Assembly (NCBI RefSeq): GCF_038070005.1
Contig: NZ_JBBPCO010000012.1
Location: 1 to 64,000, forward strand
DNA from: Thermithiobacillus plumbiphilus
Lineage (GTDB): Bacteria > Pseudomonadota > Gammaproteobacteria > Acidithiobacillales > Thermithiobacillaceae
DNA: 64,000 nucleotides
Reading direction: 5' to 3'
Part shown: one piece after another, positions 33,675 to 42,234 of the stretch
Numbering within the stretch: the first letter of the stretch is position 1
How the letters are laid out: each line of letters opens with the position of its first letter
Notes under the pieces: generated by a model
What the model was told of the DNA's origin: nothing
Seen by the model: the letters and a program-made list of their open reading frames with translations, nothing else
Databases searched by the model: none
Program-made: the position numbers and the translations under genes

Positions 33675-34244
33675 ATGACAAGCAGGCAGATCATAATGTT
33701 GCTTTGTCTTATGATTACCTCCATCAGCCCCCTTGCCGCGGCAGAAGTCCTCCGGGAGTTTTCCGCACAGCAGATGGCTAAAGTGGGCGATGTTTCCATG
33801 CCAGGAGCGATCAATGTCAGCGCGGGCCGGATTCGCGTTGAGACCAGGGTGCATGGCGTGTCCGAAATCGTGATTTTGAAGCCGGAAAAGACACATGCCT
33901 GCGTATTGATGCCCGCCCAGAAGGAATTCATGCGGTTGCCGCCCAGGGAACTGGAGCTGGTGCTGGTGAGCGTGTTTGGCAAGGCGGCAACGCCGCAATT
34001 CGAGGCCAGCGAAGTCAAGGCAGGACAGAAAACAGACAAATACCGGATCGACTCACCGGCAGGCCTGTTGTACTTATGGACTGAGAGCGGCACAGGCAAG
34101 CCCTTGCGCCTGCAATCGGCCAACAAGCGGATCAGACTGGAATGGCGGCAGCTCAAGGCCGGATCGCAGGCGGATGCCCTGTTTGAAAAACCGGCCGATT
34201 ATCGTAATTTCATGGAGCAGGACAGCCGCACGGCACCGGGCTAG
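33675..34244 (+). CDS. Exported DUF4412-like protein
   Basis: This 189-aa protein has a signal peptide (about residues 1-22, ending LAAAE). The segment EFSAQQMAKVGDVSMPGAINVSAGRIRVETRV, then a Met-rich ACVLMPAQKEFMRLPP, resembles DUF4412 proteins, which resemble LolA/LppX-type beta folds (recognised only loosely). The exact start could be the ATG at 33651, but the shorter form gives a normal signal. It is followed 45 bp later by lemA. The GC content looks lower than its neighbours. Function is unknown. Confidence 0.7.
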   Translation: MTSRQIIMLLCLMITSISPLAAAEVLREFSAQQMAKVGDVSMPGAINVSAGRIRVETRVHGVSEIVILKPEKTHACVLMPAQKEFMRLPPRELELVLVSVFGKAATPQFEASEVKAGQKTDKYRIDSPAGLLYLWTESGTGKPLRLQSANKRIRLEWRQLKAGSQADALFEKPADYRNFMEQDSRTAPG

Positions 34245-34289
34245 ATCGGCAAGTCATTCCAATCCAGCAATTTTCAAGTGAGAGGACAC

Positions 34290-34904
34290 ATGCGCAGTCT
34301 GATTCTCGTCTTTCTGGGTTTGCTCACCCTCAGCCTGAACGGTTGTGGCTACAACCGCATCCAGGCCCTGGATGAGGAGGTCAAGGCCCGCTGGGCCGAG
34401 GTGCTCAACCAGTATCAGCGCCGGGCCGACCTGGTGCCCAATCTGGTCAATGTCGTCAAGGGCTACGCCAGCCATGAGCGCCAGGTGCTCACCGAAGTCA
34501 CCGAGGCCCGCGCCCGGGTCGGCTCCATTCAGGCCACGCCCGAACTGCTGAACGATCCGGCCGCCTTCGCCCGCTTCCAGGAGGCCCAGTCACAGATGAC
34601 CAGCGCCCTGTCGCGCCTGCTCGTCGTCAGTGAAAACTATCCGCAGCTCAAGGCCGACGCCAGCTTCCGCGACCTTCAGGCCCAGCTGGAGGGCACCGAG
34701 AATCGCATCACCGTGGCCCGCAACCGCTACATCGAAGCGGTACGTGATTATAATGTCTACGTCCGCTCCTTCCCCAACAATCTCACCGCCAGGATGTTCG
34801 GCTACGAGACCAAGCCCAGTTTCACGGTGGAAAACGAGCGCGCCATCTCCAATGCACCCACGGTGGACTTCTCGACACCGCCGGCCGCGGCCCCCGCGCG
34901 CTGA
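34290..34904 (+). CDS. LemA-family lipoprotein
   Basis: This 204-aa protein has a hydrophobic N-terminus with a likely lipobox (SLNGC, Cys20) and the LemA core NRIQALDEEVKARWAEVLNQ, then YQRRADLVPNLVNVVKGYA and LTEVTEARARV, forming long helices. LemA proteins are membrane proteins of uncertain role, commonly paired with TPM-domain proteins, as here. ATG at 34290 has GAGAGGA before it, while the GTG at 34278 adds four residues. Two TPM genes follow by 2 and 9 bp, forming an operon. Confidence 0.9.
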   Translation: MRSLILVFLGLLTLSLNGCGYNRIQALDEEVKARWAEVLNQYQRRADLVPNLVNVVKGYASHERQVLTEVTEARARVGSIQATPELLNDPAAFARFQEAQSQMTSALSRLLVVSENYPQLKADASFRDLQAQLEGTENRITVARNRYIEAVRDYNVYVRSFPNNLTARMFGYETKPSFTVENERAISNAPTVDFSTPPAAAPAR

Positions 34905-34906
34905 TC

Positions 34907-35761
34907 ATGCGCGCATGGCTCGGGATCTTCCTGCTCGGCCTGCTGCTCTGGGCTGGCGGGGCACGCGCCGAGGTAGCGGTGCCACCGCTGACTGGCCGGG
35001 TGGTGGACCAGACCAACACTCTCACCCCGCAGCAGATCGCGGCGCTCGACACCCTGCTGCGCGAATTCGAGAGCCGCAAGGGCAGCCAGATCGCCGTGCT
35101 GATGGTGCCGAGCGTCGAGCCCGAGGACATCGCCCAGTATGGCATCCGTGTGGTGGACAAATGGCAGCTCGGGCGCAAGGACGTCGATGACGGCGCCCTG
35201 CTGCTGATTGCCAAGAACGACCGCAACATGCGCATCGAGGTCGGCTATGGCCTGGAAGGCGCGCTCAATGACGCCACCAGCAAGCGCATCATCAGCGAGA
35301 TCATCACGCCCTATTTCCAGCGCGGCGAGTTCTACACCGGCATCCAGGCCGGCTTGAACGCCATGATGCGCGTCATCGATGGCGAGCCCCTGCCCGCGCC
35401 GCAGCAGAGCCCGACAGCAAGGCCCGCGGACTATGGCCAGCTCCTGTTTCTGCTCTTTGCCGTGGTCATGATCGGCGGCGGCATCCTGCGCATGATCTTC
35501 GGCCAGTTCCTCGGCTCGACCGCCACCGGCGTTGTCGCTGGCGGCCTGGCCTGGCTGCTGGCCGGCTCGCTCGGATTTGCCCTGCTGGCCAGCATCGGCG
35601 CATTCATCCTGACCCTGACCGGGCTCATGCGCGGTGGCTTCGGCGGATTCGGCGGCATGGGCGGTGGCGGCTGGTCCAGCGGCGGGGGCGGCTTTGGTGG
35701 TGGGGGATTCAGCGGCGGAGGCGGTGGCTTCGGGGGCGGCGGCGCCTCCGGCCGCTGGTAA
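34907..35761 (+). CDS. TPM-domain membrane protein (YgcG-like), glycine-rich tail
   Basis: This 284-aa protein has a signal sequence (ends AGGARAE, residue 22) and an exported TPM domain (about residues 28-165) with VDQTNTLTPQQ and GSQIAVLMV, and DDGALLLIAKNDRNMRIEVGYG. Two hydrophobic segments follow around 180-245, then a glycine-serine tail from 246. This is the YgcG/LemA-operon TPM protein. TPM domains may act as chaperones or phosphatases; the role here is not settled. It starts 2 bp after lemA. Confidence 0.88.
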   Translation: MRAWLGIFLLGLLLWAGGARAEVAVPPLTGRVVDQTNTLTPQQIAALDTLLREFESRKGSQIAVLMVPSVEPEDIAQYGIRVVDKWQLGRKDVDDGALLLIAKNDRNMRIEVGYGLEGALNDATSKRIISEIITPYFQRGEFYTGIQAGLNAMMRVIDGEPLPAPQQSPTARPADYGQLLFLLFAVVMIGGGILRMIFGQFLGSTATGVVAGGLAWLLAGSLGFALLASIGAFILTLTGLMRGGFGGFGGMGGGGWSSGGGGFGGGGFSGGGGGFGGGGASGRW

Positions 35762-35770
35762 AAGGACATC

Positions 35771-36268
35771 ATGGATATTCGCCGGATCATGCATCATCTC
35801 TTCATGAGCCCCTGGCGCCTCAAGCGCGCCTTCCCGGCCCCTGCCCGCCAGCGCATCGAAGCCGCCATCGCCCGCGCCGAGAGCACCCATCGTGGCCAGA
35901 TCCGCTTTGCCGTCGAACATGCACTGGATCTCCCCCTGCTCCTGCGCGACATGTCCGCCCGCGAGCGCGCCATCGAGGTCTTTTCCCAGCTACGCGTCTG
36001 GGATACGGCGGAGAACAACGGCGTCCTGATCTATCTGCTGCTGGCCGATCACGACGTCGAAATCCTGGTCGATCGCGGCGTCAGCGAAAAGATCCCGCAA
36101 AACATCTGGGAAGCAATCTGCCACGAGATGGAAGCCGCCTTCCGCGCCGGCCAGTTCGAGGCAGGCGTCTTGCGCGGCATCGAACGCACCGGCGAACTGC
36201 TCGCCGAGTACTTCCCGCCGGGCAAGGCCGGCCCCAATGAACTGCCCGATGCCCCGGTATTTCTCTGA
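35771..36268 (+). CDS. Second TPM-domain protein
   Basis: This 165-aa protein is the short cytoplasmic form of TPM protein. It contains SPWRLKRAFPAPARQRIEAAI and IRFAVEHALDLPLLLR, then RVWDTAENNGVLIYLLLADHDVEILVDRGV, the conserved TPM end, and IPQNIWEAIC. It has no signal peptide or membrane helix. It is the last of the lemA-TPM-TPM operon, only 9 bp after the first TPM gene. It ends 60 bp before uup. Confidence 0.88.
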   Translation: MDIRRIMHHLFMSPWRLKRAFPAPARQRIEAAIARAESTHRGQIRFAVEHALDLPLLLRDMSARERAIEVFSQLRVWDTAENNGVLIYLLLADHDVEILVDRGVSEKIPQNIWEAICHEMEAAFRAGQFEAGVLRGIERTGELLAEYFPPGKAGPNELPDAPVFL

Positions 36269-36328
36269 TCCGCGCTTTCCCCCCCTGCCCGCCTGTGCGA
36301 AAATTCGTGTTTTGCGCAGACAACCACC

Positions 36329-38242
36329 ATGCCCCTGATCACCCTTGAAAAAGCCCACCTCGCCTATGGTCACTGGGCCCTGCTCGACGACACCAATCTT
36401 AGCCTGGACAGTGGCGAGCGCGTTGGCCTGATCGGCCGTAATGGCGCCGGCAAGTCGAGCCTGCTGCAGATCATCGCCGGACTGCAGCCGCTCGACAGCG
36501 GCGTGCTGCGCCGCGAGCCCACCCTGCGCATCGCCTACGTGCCACAGGAACCCCCGCTGGACTTGGAGCATACGGTGTTCGAGGCCGTTTCCGCCGGTCT
36601 TGGCGGCATCCAGCACACCCTGCGCGATTATCACGAAGTCACCCAGGCCCTGAGCCAGCCCGATGCCGACATCGATGCCCTGCTCGCCCGCATGCAGCGC
36701 CTGCAGAGCGAGCTCGACAACCAGAATGGCTGGGCCCTGCAAAGCCGCGTTGACAGCGTCATCACCCGCCTGAACCTCCCCGCCGAGCGGCTTGTTTCCG
36801 AACTCTCCGGCGGCTGGCGCAAGCGCGTGGCCCTGGCCCAGGCGCTGGTGGCCGAGCCCGATCTCCTGCTGCTCGACGAGCCCACCAATCATCTTGATCT
36901 GCCCGCCATCGAATGGCTGGAAGGACTCCTGAAGGACTTCAGCGGCAGCGTGCTGCTCATCACCCATGACCGGCGCTTCCTGGATAATGTCGCCACCCGC
37001 ATCATCGAGCTCGACCGCGGCCAGCTCACCAGCTTTCCCGGTCGCTTTCGCGATTATCAGCGCAAGAAGGCCGAACTGCTGGCGGTCGAAGCCGAGCACA
37101 ACGCCCAGTTCGACAAGGTACTGGCCCAGGAAGAAGCCTGGATCCGCCAGGGCGTCCAGGCCCGCCGCACCCGCAATGAGGGCCGCGTGCGCCGCCTGGA
37201 GCAGTTGCGCCGCGAGCGCACCGAACGCCGCGAGCGCCAGGGCAATGTCAGCCTCAACCTCGATACCGGCCAACGCTCCGGGCAACTGGTCGTCGAGCTC
37301 AAGGACGTGCAGAAATCCTATGGCGACAAGACCGTCATCCGTGATTTCTCCACCCGCATCCTGCGCGGTGACCGCGTCGGCCTGCTCGGCCCCAATGGCG
37401 CCGGCAAGACCACCCTGCTGAAGCTCTTTCTCGGCGAGCTCAAGCCCGACAGCGGCACCGTGCGCCTCGGCACCAAGCTCCAGATCGCCTACTTCGACCA
37501 GTTGCGCGAACAGCTCGACCCGGAAGCCACCCTGATCGACACCGTCAGCCCCGCTTCCGACTTCATCGAGATCGGCAACGAGCGCCGTCATGTGATCGGC
37601 TATCTCGGCGAGTTCCTGTTCCCGCCGGAACGCGCCCGTTCGCCGGTCAAGGCGCTCTCCGGCGGTGAGCGCAACCGCCTGCTGCTCGCCCGGCTGTTCA
37701 CCCAGCCCGCCAACGTGCTGGTGCTGGACGAGCCCACCAATGACCTCGATCTCGAAACCCTGGAAATGCTCGAGAACCTGCTGACGGACTATCAGGGCAC
37801 GCTGTTTCTGGTCAGCCATGACCGTGAGTTTCTGGAAAATACCGTCACCCAGATCATCGCCTTCGAGGGTGACGGCCGAATCGAGGAATACGCCGGCGGC
37901 TATGACGACTGGGCCCGCGCCCATGCCGCAAAGACTGCCGCGGCCAAGGCCGCGCCCGCTCCCACGGTCCAGAAGCCTGCCGCCAGCCCCATCCCCAAAC
38001 CAGCCAACAGCCCATCCAGGCTATCGTTCAAGGAAAAAAAGGAACTGGAGGAACTTCCCGCCCGCATCGAGCAACTGGAAGCGCGTCAGCGCAGCATCGG
38101 GGAGGAACTGGGCAACCCTGTCATCTACAAGGATGATCCCAAAAAGGCCGCCACCCTGCAGGCCGAGGCCGAAAGCATCGGTCGCGAACTCGAAAGCGCC
38201 TATGCACGCTGGGAGGAACTGGAAGCGAAGCAGTCAGGTTGA
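36329..38242 (+). CDS. uup: ABC-F ATPase Uup
   Basis: This 637-aa soluble protein has two ABC domains and a C-terminal coiled coil. Walker A sequences are GRNGAGKSS (near residue 38) and GPNGAGKTT (near 354), signature motifs LSGGWRKR and LSGGERNR, and Walker B regions LLLDEPTNHLD and LVLDEPTNDLD. The C-terminal Uup tail (KELEELPARIEQLEARQ) is a coiled coil. No membrane domain is present. Uup is linked to ribosome function and suppression of transposon precise excision in E. coli. It is followed by a clear terminator. Confidence 0.95.
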   Translation: MPLITLEKAHLAYGHWALLDDTNLSLDSGERVGLIGRNGAGKSSLLQIIAGLQPLDSGVLRREPTLRIAYVPQEPPLDLEHTVFEAVSAGLGGIQHTLRDYHEVTQALSQPDADIDALLARMQRLQSELDNQNGWALQSRVDSVITRLNLPAERLVSELSGGWRKRVALAQALVAEPDLLLLDEPTNHLDLPAIEWLEGLLKDFSGSVLLITHDRRFLDNVATRIIELDRGQLTSFPGRFRDYQRKKAELLAVEAEHNAQFDKVLAQEEAWIRQGVQARRTRNEGRVRRLEQLRRERTERRERQGNVSLNLDTGQRSGQLVVELKDVQKSYGDKTVIRDFSTRILRGDRVGLLGPNGAGKTTLLKLFLGELKPDSGTVRLGTKLQIAYFDQLREQLDPEATLIDTVSPASDFIEIGNERRHVIGYLGEFLFPPERARSPVKALSGGERNRLLLARLFTQPANVLVLDEPTNDLDLETLEMLENLLTDYQGTLFLVSHDREFLENTVTQIIAFEGDGRIEEYAGGYDDWARAHAAKTAAAKAAPAPTVQKPAASPIPKPANSPSRLSFKEKKELEELPARIEQLEARQRSIGEELGNPVIYKDDPKKAATLQAEAESIGRELESAYARWEELEAKQSG

Positions 38243-38271
38243 ACTGGCCTTGCACCGGAACCATCCAGCAG

Positions 38272-38298
38272 AAAGGCCCTGTTTCCAGGGCCTTTTTT
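38272..38298 (+). terminator. Intrinsic terminator after uup
   Basis: AAAGGCCCTG-tttc-CAGGGCCTTT forms a 10-bp stem, followed by T-rich TTTTCC. The opposite strand also ends in an A/T-rich run, so it could also serve algC on the minus strand, whose stop codon is 26 bp away. Confidence 0.85.
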
Positions 38299-38323
38299 CC
38301 AGCTTTGAAAGCAGCTCCAGCAA

Positions 38324-39697
38324 CTAGAACGGCAGTTCCAGCCCCGGCTCCACCTGCAACAGCAGGCTGCGGAACTGCTCCTGAATGCGCTTGAGCGCCT
38401 CGGGACTGTCCGCCTCGAAACGCACCACCACCGCCGGCTGGGTATTGGAGGCCCGCGCCAGGCCCCAGCCATCCGGGAACTCCACGCGGATGCCATCGAG
38501 ATCGATGATCTTCGCATCCGGAAAATTCGCCGCCTTCTTGAGATCATCCACCAGGGTGAAATTGCGGCCCTCCGGCGTGTCGATGCGCAGCTCCGGCGTG
38601 GAAAAACCCTTGGGCAGGCTGCGCAGCACCTCGCCCGGCGCGCGGGGATCGCGGCTCAGGATCTCCAGCAGGCGCGCGCCGGTGTACATGGCGTCATCAA
38701 AGCCGTACCAGCGCTCCTTGAAGAAGATGTGCCCGCTCATCTCGCCCGCCAGCGGCGCCTGCATTTCCTGCATCTTGCTCTTGATCAGGCTGTGACCGGT
38801 CTTCCACATCACCGCCTTGCCGCCCGCCTCATTGATGGCTGCCGGCAGGAAGCGCGAGCACTTCACGTCAAAGATGATCGGCGCGCCGGGATTGCGCGAA
38901 ATCACGTCCTGGGCCAGCAGGATCATCTGCCGGTCCGCCCAGATGATCTCGCCACCGGGGGCCACCACGCCCAGCCGGTCGCCATCGCCATCAAAGGCCA
39001 GCCCAAGATCGAGATCCTTTTCATCCACCAAGCGGATCAGGTCCTGCAGGTTCTTTTCGACGGTGGGATCCGGATGATGATTGGGGAAATTGCCGTCCAC
39101 CTCGGTAAAGATGCCGTGCACCTCGCAGCCGAGTTCCTGGAAAAGCTGCGGCGCCACCGCACCCGTCACGCCATTGCCGCAATCGATGCCGATGCGCAGC
39201 GGCCGCGCCAGCTTCACGTCGCCGACGATGCGCTGGATATAGTCCCAGCGAATATCGACGTTCTCGACATGGCCCTGGCCGGTGACGAAATCCTTGTTCT
39301 CGATGCGCTGGCGGATTTCCTGGATCTGCTTGCCATGCAGGGTGCCACTGCCAAGCATGCTCTTGAAGCCATTGTAGTCGGCAGGATTATGGCTGCCGGT
39401 CACCATCACGCCGCCCTCGGCCTGCAACTGGAACACCGCGTAATAGAGCGTGGGCGTCGGCACGCGCTCCACATCGATCACCGTGCAGCCGGTGCTGACC
39501 AAGCCCTTGCTCAGCGCATCCAGGAAACGCGGGCCCGACAGGCGGCCATCGCGCCCGACCACCATGCGGGAAAGCCCCCGGCTGCGGGCCTCGCTGCCAA
39601 TCGCCCGACCGATGTCATAGACCAGCTCATCGGTCAGATCACGATCGACAATGCCGCGAATGTCGTACTCACGAAAGATACCTGCGGGAACTGCCAT
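38324..39697 (-). CDS. algC: Phosphomannomutase/phosphoglucomutase
   Basis: This 457-aa enzyme interconverts hexose 6- and 1-phosphates, giving precursors of polysaccharides. Signatures are FREYDIRG, the phosphoserine loop GVMVTGSHNPADYNG, the metal-binding DGDGDRLG and the sugar-binding GEMSGHIFF. The C-terminal phosphate-binding domain has VRFEADS. ATG at 39697 follows GGAGAC, and the 67-residue upstream frame has no conservation. It could be the bifunctional AlgC/ManB type. No polysaccharide operon is directly linked, although an O-antigen ligase lies 5 kb away. Confidence 0.93.
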   Translation of the reverse strand: MAVPAGIFREYDIRGIVDRDLTDELVYDIGRAIGSEARSRGLSRMVVGRDGRLSGPRFLDALSKGLVSTGCTVIDVERVPTPTLYYAVFQLQAEGGVMVTGSHNPADYNGFKSMLGSGTLHGKQIQEIRQRIENKDFVTGQGHVENVDIRWDYIQRIVGDVKLARPLRIGIDCGNGVTGAVAPQLFQELGCEVHGIFTEVDGNFPNHHPDPTVEKNLQDLIRLVDEKDLDLGLAFDGDGDRLGVVAPGGEIIWADRQMILLAQDVISRNPGAPIIFDVKCSRFLPAAINEAGGKAVMWKTGHSLIKSKMQEMQAPLAGEMSGHIFFKERWYGFDDAMYTGARLLEILSRDPRAPGEVLRSLPKGFSTPELRIDTPEGRNFTLVDDLKKAANFPDAKIIDLDGIRVEFPDGWGLARASNTQPAVVVRFEADSPEALKRIQEQFRSLLLQVEPGLELPF

Positions 39698-39901
39698 AGC
39701 GTCTCCTTTGTCGTTTTGGAATTGCGCCTCGATCCGGCAAGCATACCCGAGTGGGACACGCTCGCCCAGAGACTGATGCATCTGATGACTATGATACGGG
39801 CGCGGCTGGGGCAATGCTGCTAGGACTTTGGGCGGAGGATGGCAACAGCAGGAACAGTGACAGACCAGACCCGTTTTACGAGCCTGGCCGGGTTGCAAGT
39901 T

Positions 39902-40381
39902 TTACCAGGCTTTACTGCCCGCAGGGCAGCTCGTGGCATCAGGCGCAAGCGTGAAGGCGCTGCCATTCTCGCGCCAGCACTTCACATTCTGATTGTTGAC
40001 GGCGAACTGGTAGCTGCCCAGCCCATTCGCATTTTTACCTGCGGCATTGGCAGTGAAATTCTGGCCACTGTTGGCAGTGGCAATGGCATAGTCGAAGTAT
40101 CTTGCCTGCGTGGACGCATTCCAGGCGAGAACACCATCAGTACTGGTCGAAGAACTGGGCGCGGAGGCAGCCGCAGCTACCCCACCCGCATAGACCCGGT
40201 AATCCTGATAGAACTGCTCCTGCAGGGTCTGCAACTGCAGCAGGTTGCTCTTGGCCTCGGTCAGCTTGGCCTTGCTGGTGTACTCGTTGTAGTTGGGGAT
40301 GGCGATGGCAGCGAGAATGCTGATGATCGCTATCACGATCATGAGTTCGATCAAGGTAAAACCTGCTTCTTTTTTGTTCAC
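39902..40381 (-). CDS. Type IV prepilin (PilE-like)
   Basis: This 159-aa prepilin has a GTG start (GCAGGAC before it) and a short leader MNKKEAG cleaved before Phe8 in [19 protein letters not shown]. The hydrophobic helix continues with [20 protein letters not shown], and the C-terminus has a Cys pair ([16 protein letters not shown]) for the D-loop. The serine-rich middle ([11 protein letters not shown]) is likely a loop. PilE-like proteins are minor or major pilins. It is encoded opposite to the split-pilin pair at 40798. No pilus assembly genes are in the window. Confidence 0.9.
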   Translation of the reverse strand: MNKKEAGFTLIELMIVIAIISILAAIAIPNYNEYTSKAKLTEAKSNLLQLQTLQEQFYQDYRVYAGGVAAAASAPSSSTSTDGVLAWNASTQARYFDYAIATANSGQNFTANAAGKNANGLGSYQFAVNNQNVKCWRENGSAFTLAPDATSCPAGSKAW

Positions 40382-40797
40382 GTCCTGCCCACCCTGAAAG
40401 CCTGTTGAATAGTTGAATAAGAGACCCAAGCAGGTTTCATGCCCAACGGCGCGCCAGTCAGGCCCGGCATCAATAGCCTGTCCGCCTGGCGAATGCGCGC
40501 CAGCACTGACACAAGTGGGATTTTTCACACGCCTCACTGACGATTTTTGTCATCTACAAAGCTGCCCAGCCAGCAGAATCTTGAGCATTCACAAGGGATA
40601 GGGCGCTGGCACGCCCCTTGCTAAACGAAAAGTGGAAGCAAGGAGGGCACGCAAAGCCTCCTTCAGCCAGTACCGGGAACGAGGCTTTGACGCCAGCGCC
40701 CGCAGTGATGCCCGGAATTTCTGAGCCAGGCCATCCTGCACAGCGAGGCCATCAGGGACCATGAACCCTAATGCATGACCACAAAGAGGAGTAGAAA
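40382..40797. other. Intergenic region between two divergent pilin genes
   Basis: This 416-bp region has no supported gene. It holds the leader of the PilE-like gene on the left, the sigma-54 promoter at 40607-40622, and a leader of about 165 nt before the pilA-N start, with AGAGGAG as Shine-Dalgarno. Short open frames in it (for example 40413-40601 plus) look like shadows with no family resemblance. Confidence 0.6.
40607..40622 (+). promoter_or_regulatory. Sigma-54 promoter of the short pilin gene
   Basis: TGGCACG-cccc-TTGCT is a full match to the sigma-54 -24/-12 consensus, with the GG and GC pairs at the right 12-bp register (40608-40609 and 40620-40621). Pilin genes are often sigma-54 dependent through PilRS. 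Transcription would start near 40634. Confidence 0.82.
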
Positions 40798-40998
40798 ATG
40801 CTCAAGCTAAGAAGCGCAAAAGAAAGGAAGGAGCAGGGCTTCACCCTGATTGAATTGATGATCGTGGTGGCGATTATCGGCATTCTGGCGGCGATCGCGA
40901 TTCCGCAGTTTACGCAGTATCGGGAAAGGGCCTATGACAAGGCGGCTCAAAGTGATGCGCGAAACCTCCTCACCTCAGCAACTGCCAACGCCGAGTGA
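40798..40998 (+). CDS. Very short type IV prepilin (PilA-N-like)
   Basis: This gene codes for only 66 aa: a 14-residue leader and, after cleavage before Phe15 ([12 protein letters not shown]), a 52-residue mature helix ending ATANAE. Full-length pilins are usually 130-170 aa, and the globular C-terminal domain is missing. The next gene, 26 bp later, encodes a separately exported protein. This arrangement recalls Geobacter PilA-N/PilA-C, where the short pilin is stabilised by a partner with the globular domain. Aromatic residues of the mature part are Phe1, Phe24, Tyr27 and Tyr32. A truncation by recent mutation is less likely because the downstream gene has its own Shine-Dalgarno and signal. 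Confidence 0.82.
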   Translation: MLKLRSAKERKEQGFTLIELMIVVAIIGILAAIAIPQFTQYRERAYDKAAQSDARNLLTSATANAE

Positions 40999-41023
40999 AG
41001 CTAGTCACTCCAAAGGAAACGTT

Positions 41024-41362
41024 ATGAAAAAAGCTATATATCTTCTGATTGGCGGAGTTTTGGCATCAGCCCCCCTCATTGCTACTTCTGCGGACAGCAC
41101 CGGTACTGTAACGGCTACAGCAGCTGAGACAAAATCTGCTGCCGTCACTACTGGAGGAATGATTACTAACGCATTTACCGTCCAGCTCTCAAAAGGCGTA
41201 AGTGCTGGATGGACCTTTAGTGATGCAACTGGAGCGGTACAAACAAAACACGCTAGCTCCAAGCATGGATATGGCGGCAGCACACAAGGCGGATCTGTAA
41301 ACCAATGCTCTTCGGATATGACAGCCGTTGCTGCTCCTACGGCTTCTTCTAGTGGCTGTTAA
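41024..41362 (+). CDS. Exported partner of the short pilin (PilA-C-like), unknown family
   Basis: This 112-aa protein has a Sec signal (MKKAIYLLIGGVLASAPLIA) and a small Ser/Thr/Gly-rich body. The segment VQLSKGVSAGWTFSDATG and TKHASSKHGYGG resembles the end of pilin globular domains loosely. Two cysteines, in VNQC and at the very C-terminus (SSSGC), could form the disulfide loop of a pilin D-region. It starts 26 bp after the short pilin stop with AAAGGAAAC as ribosome site. GC over 41041-41340 is about 51% by my count, lower than the flanking genes. The role as PilA-C is inferred. Confidence 0.65.
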   Translation: MKKAIYLLIGGVLASAPLIATSADSTGTVTATAAETKSAAVTTGGMITNAFTVQLSKGVSAGWTFSDATGAVQTKHASSKHGYGGSTQGGSVNQCSSDMTAVAAPTASSSGC

Positions 41363-41376
41363 AATACTTTAGCTTT

Positions 41377-42180
41377 ATGCTGCAACACTTCCTCATCGCC
41401 TGGCGCTCCGGCCTTCGTAGCCGGAGTTTCCAGGCGCTTTTCATTCTCGGCCTGCTGGCCATGGGCGGCGCCTATCTCGCCGCCGAATTCTCCGGCCGGC
41501 AGCCCGCCACGGTGGCCCTCGATGTCGGCCTGTCCGCCATCCGCGCCATCGGGCTTCTGCTGGTGCTCTTCTGGGCCCAGGAACTGATTGCCAAGGACAT
41601 CGAGCGGCGCACCGTCTTTTCCGCCCTCGCCTATCCCGTACCACGATCTTCCTATCTGCTGGGCCGCTATGTCGGCATCCTCGGCCTGCTCGCGCTGGCC
41701 CTGCTGCTGCTTGCAGCACTCCTGACCGCTACCGTGTACCTGGTGGCTGGCGGCTATGCCCAGGCCCTGCCCGTGAGCCTCGGCGCCAACATTGCCTGGA
41801 CCCTGGCCTACAGCTTTCTCGATCTCGCGGTGATTGCCGCATTCACAGTGTTCGTGGCGAGCTTCGCCGCCACGCCGCTGCTGCCCTTTGCGCTGGGCCT
41901 GGCCTTTGCGCTGGCCGCCCGTAGCCTTGGTCCTGCCCTGGAATTTCTGAGCAGTGGCAGCAGCGCCGCCCAGGATCTCTCGAAAGAGCTGCAACCGAGC
42001 CTCGATCTCATCCGCTGGCTGCTGCCCGATCTCTCGCGCCTCGACCTGCGCCCGCTCGCGCTCTACAACCAGTGGCCCAGCATCGATGCCCTGCTCTGGC
42101 CGGCGCTCATGGCCATCGGCTACATCGGCATCCTGCTGGCCATTGCGGTGCTGATCTTCCGGCGACGCGAGTTTGCCTGA
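41377..42180 (+). CDS. ABC-2-type transporter permease
   Basis: This 267-aa protein has about six hydrophobic segments. The N-terminus has HFLIAWRSGLRSRSFQALF, then FWAQELIAKDIERRTVFSALAYPVPRSS, which matches ABC-2 permeases with an amphipathic cytosolic region before helix 3. Its ATPase partner is likely the gene at 43679-44611. A toxin-antitoxin pair separates it from the rest of the transporter operon. The substrate is unknown. Confidence 0.83.
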   Translation: MLQHFLIAWRSGLRSRSFQALFILGLLAMGGAYLAAEFSGRQPATVALDVGLSAIRAIGLLLVLFWAQELIAKDIERRTVFSALAYPVPRSSYLLGRYVGILGLLALALLLLAALLTATVYLVAGGYAQALPVSLGANIAWTLAYSFLDLAVIAAFTVFVASFAATPLLPFALGLAFALAARSLGPALEFLSSGSSAAQDLSKELQPSLDLIRWLLPDLSRLDLRPLALYNQWPSIDALLWPALMAIGYIGILLAIAVLIFRRREFA

Positions 42181-42183
42181 GGC

Positions 42184-42217
42184 TTGCTTTCTTTGGTTAG
42201 CCAACTAATATGGCTAA
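42184..42217 (+). promoter_or_regulatory. Toxin-antitoxin promoter and operator
   Basis: TTGCTT (42184-42189), 16 bp, TAATAT (42206-42211) make a sigma-70-like promoter. It is overlapped by the inverted repeat TTAGCCA-N7-TGGCTAA at 42197-42217. Type II antitoxins usually bind such repeats to repress their own operon; that role here is inferred. Confidence 0.62.
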
Positions 42218-42234
42218 TGAGCGAGGAAGACACG

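Noticed and set aside
40798-41362. A single frameshifted full-length pilin
   Set aside because: The second frame has its own ribosome site and a clear Sec signal peptide, and the intervening sequence does not read as pilin in any frame.
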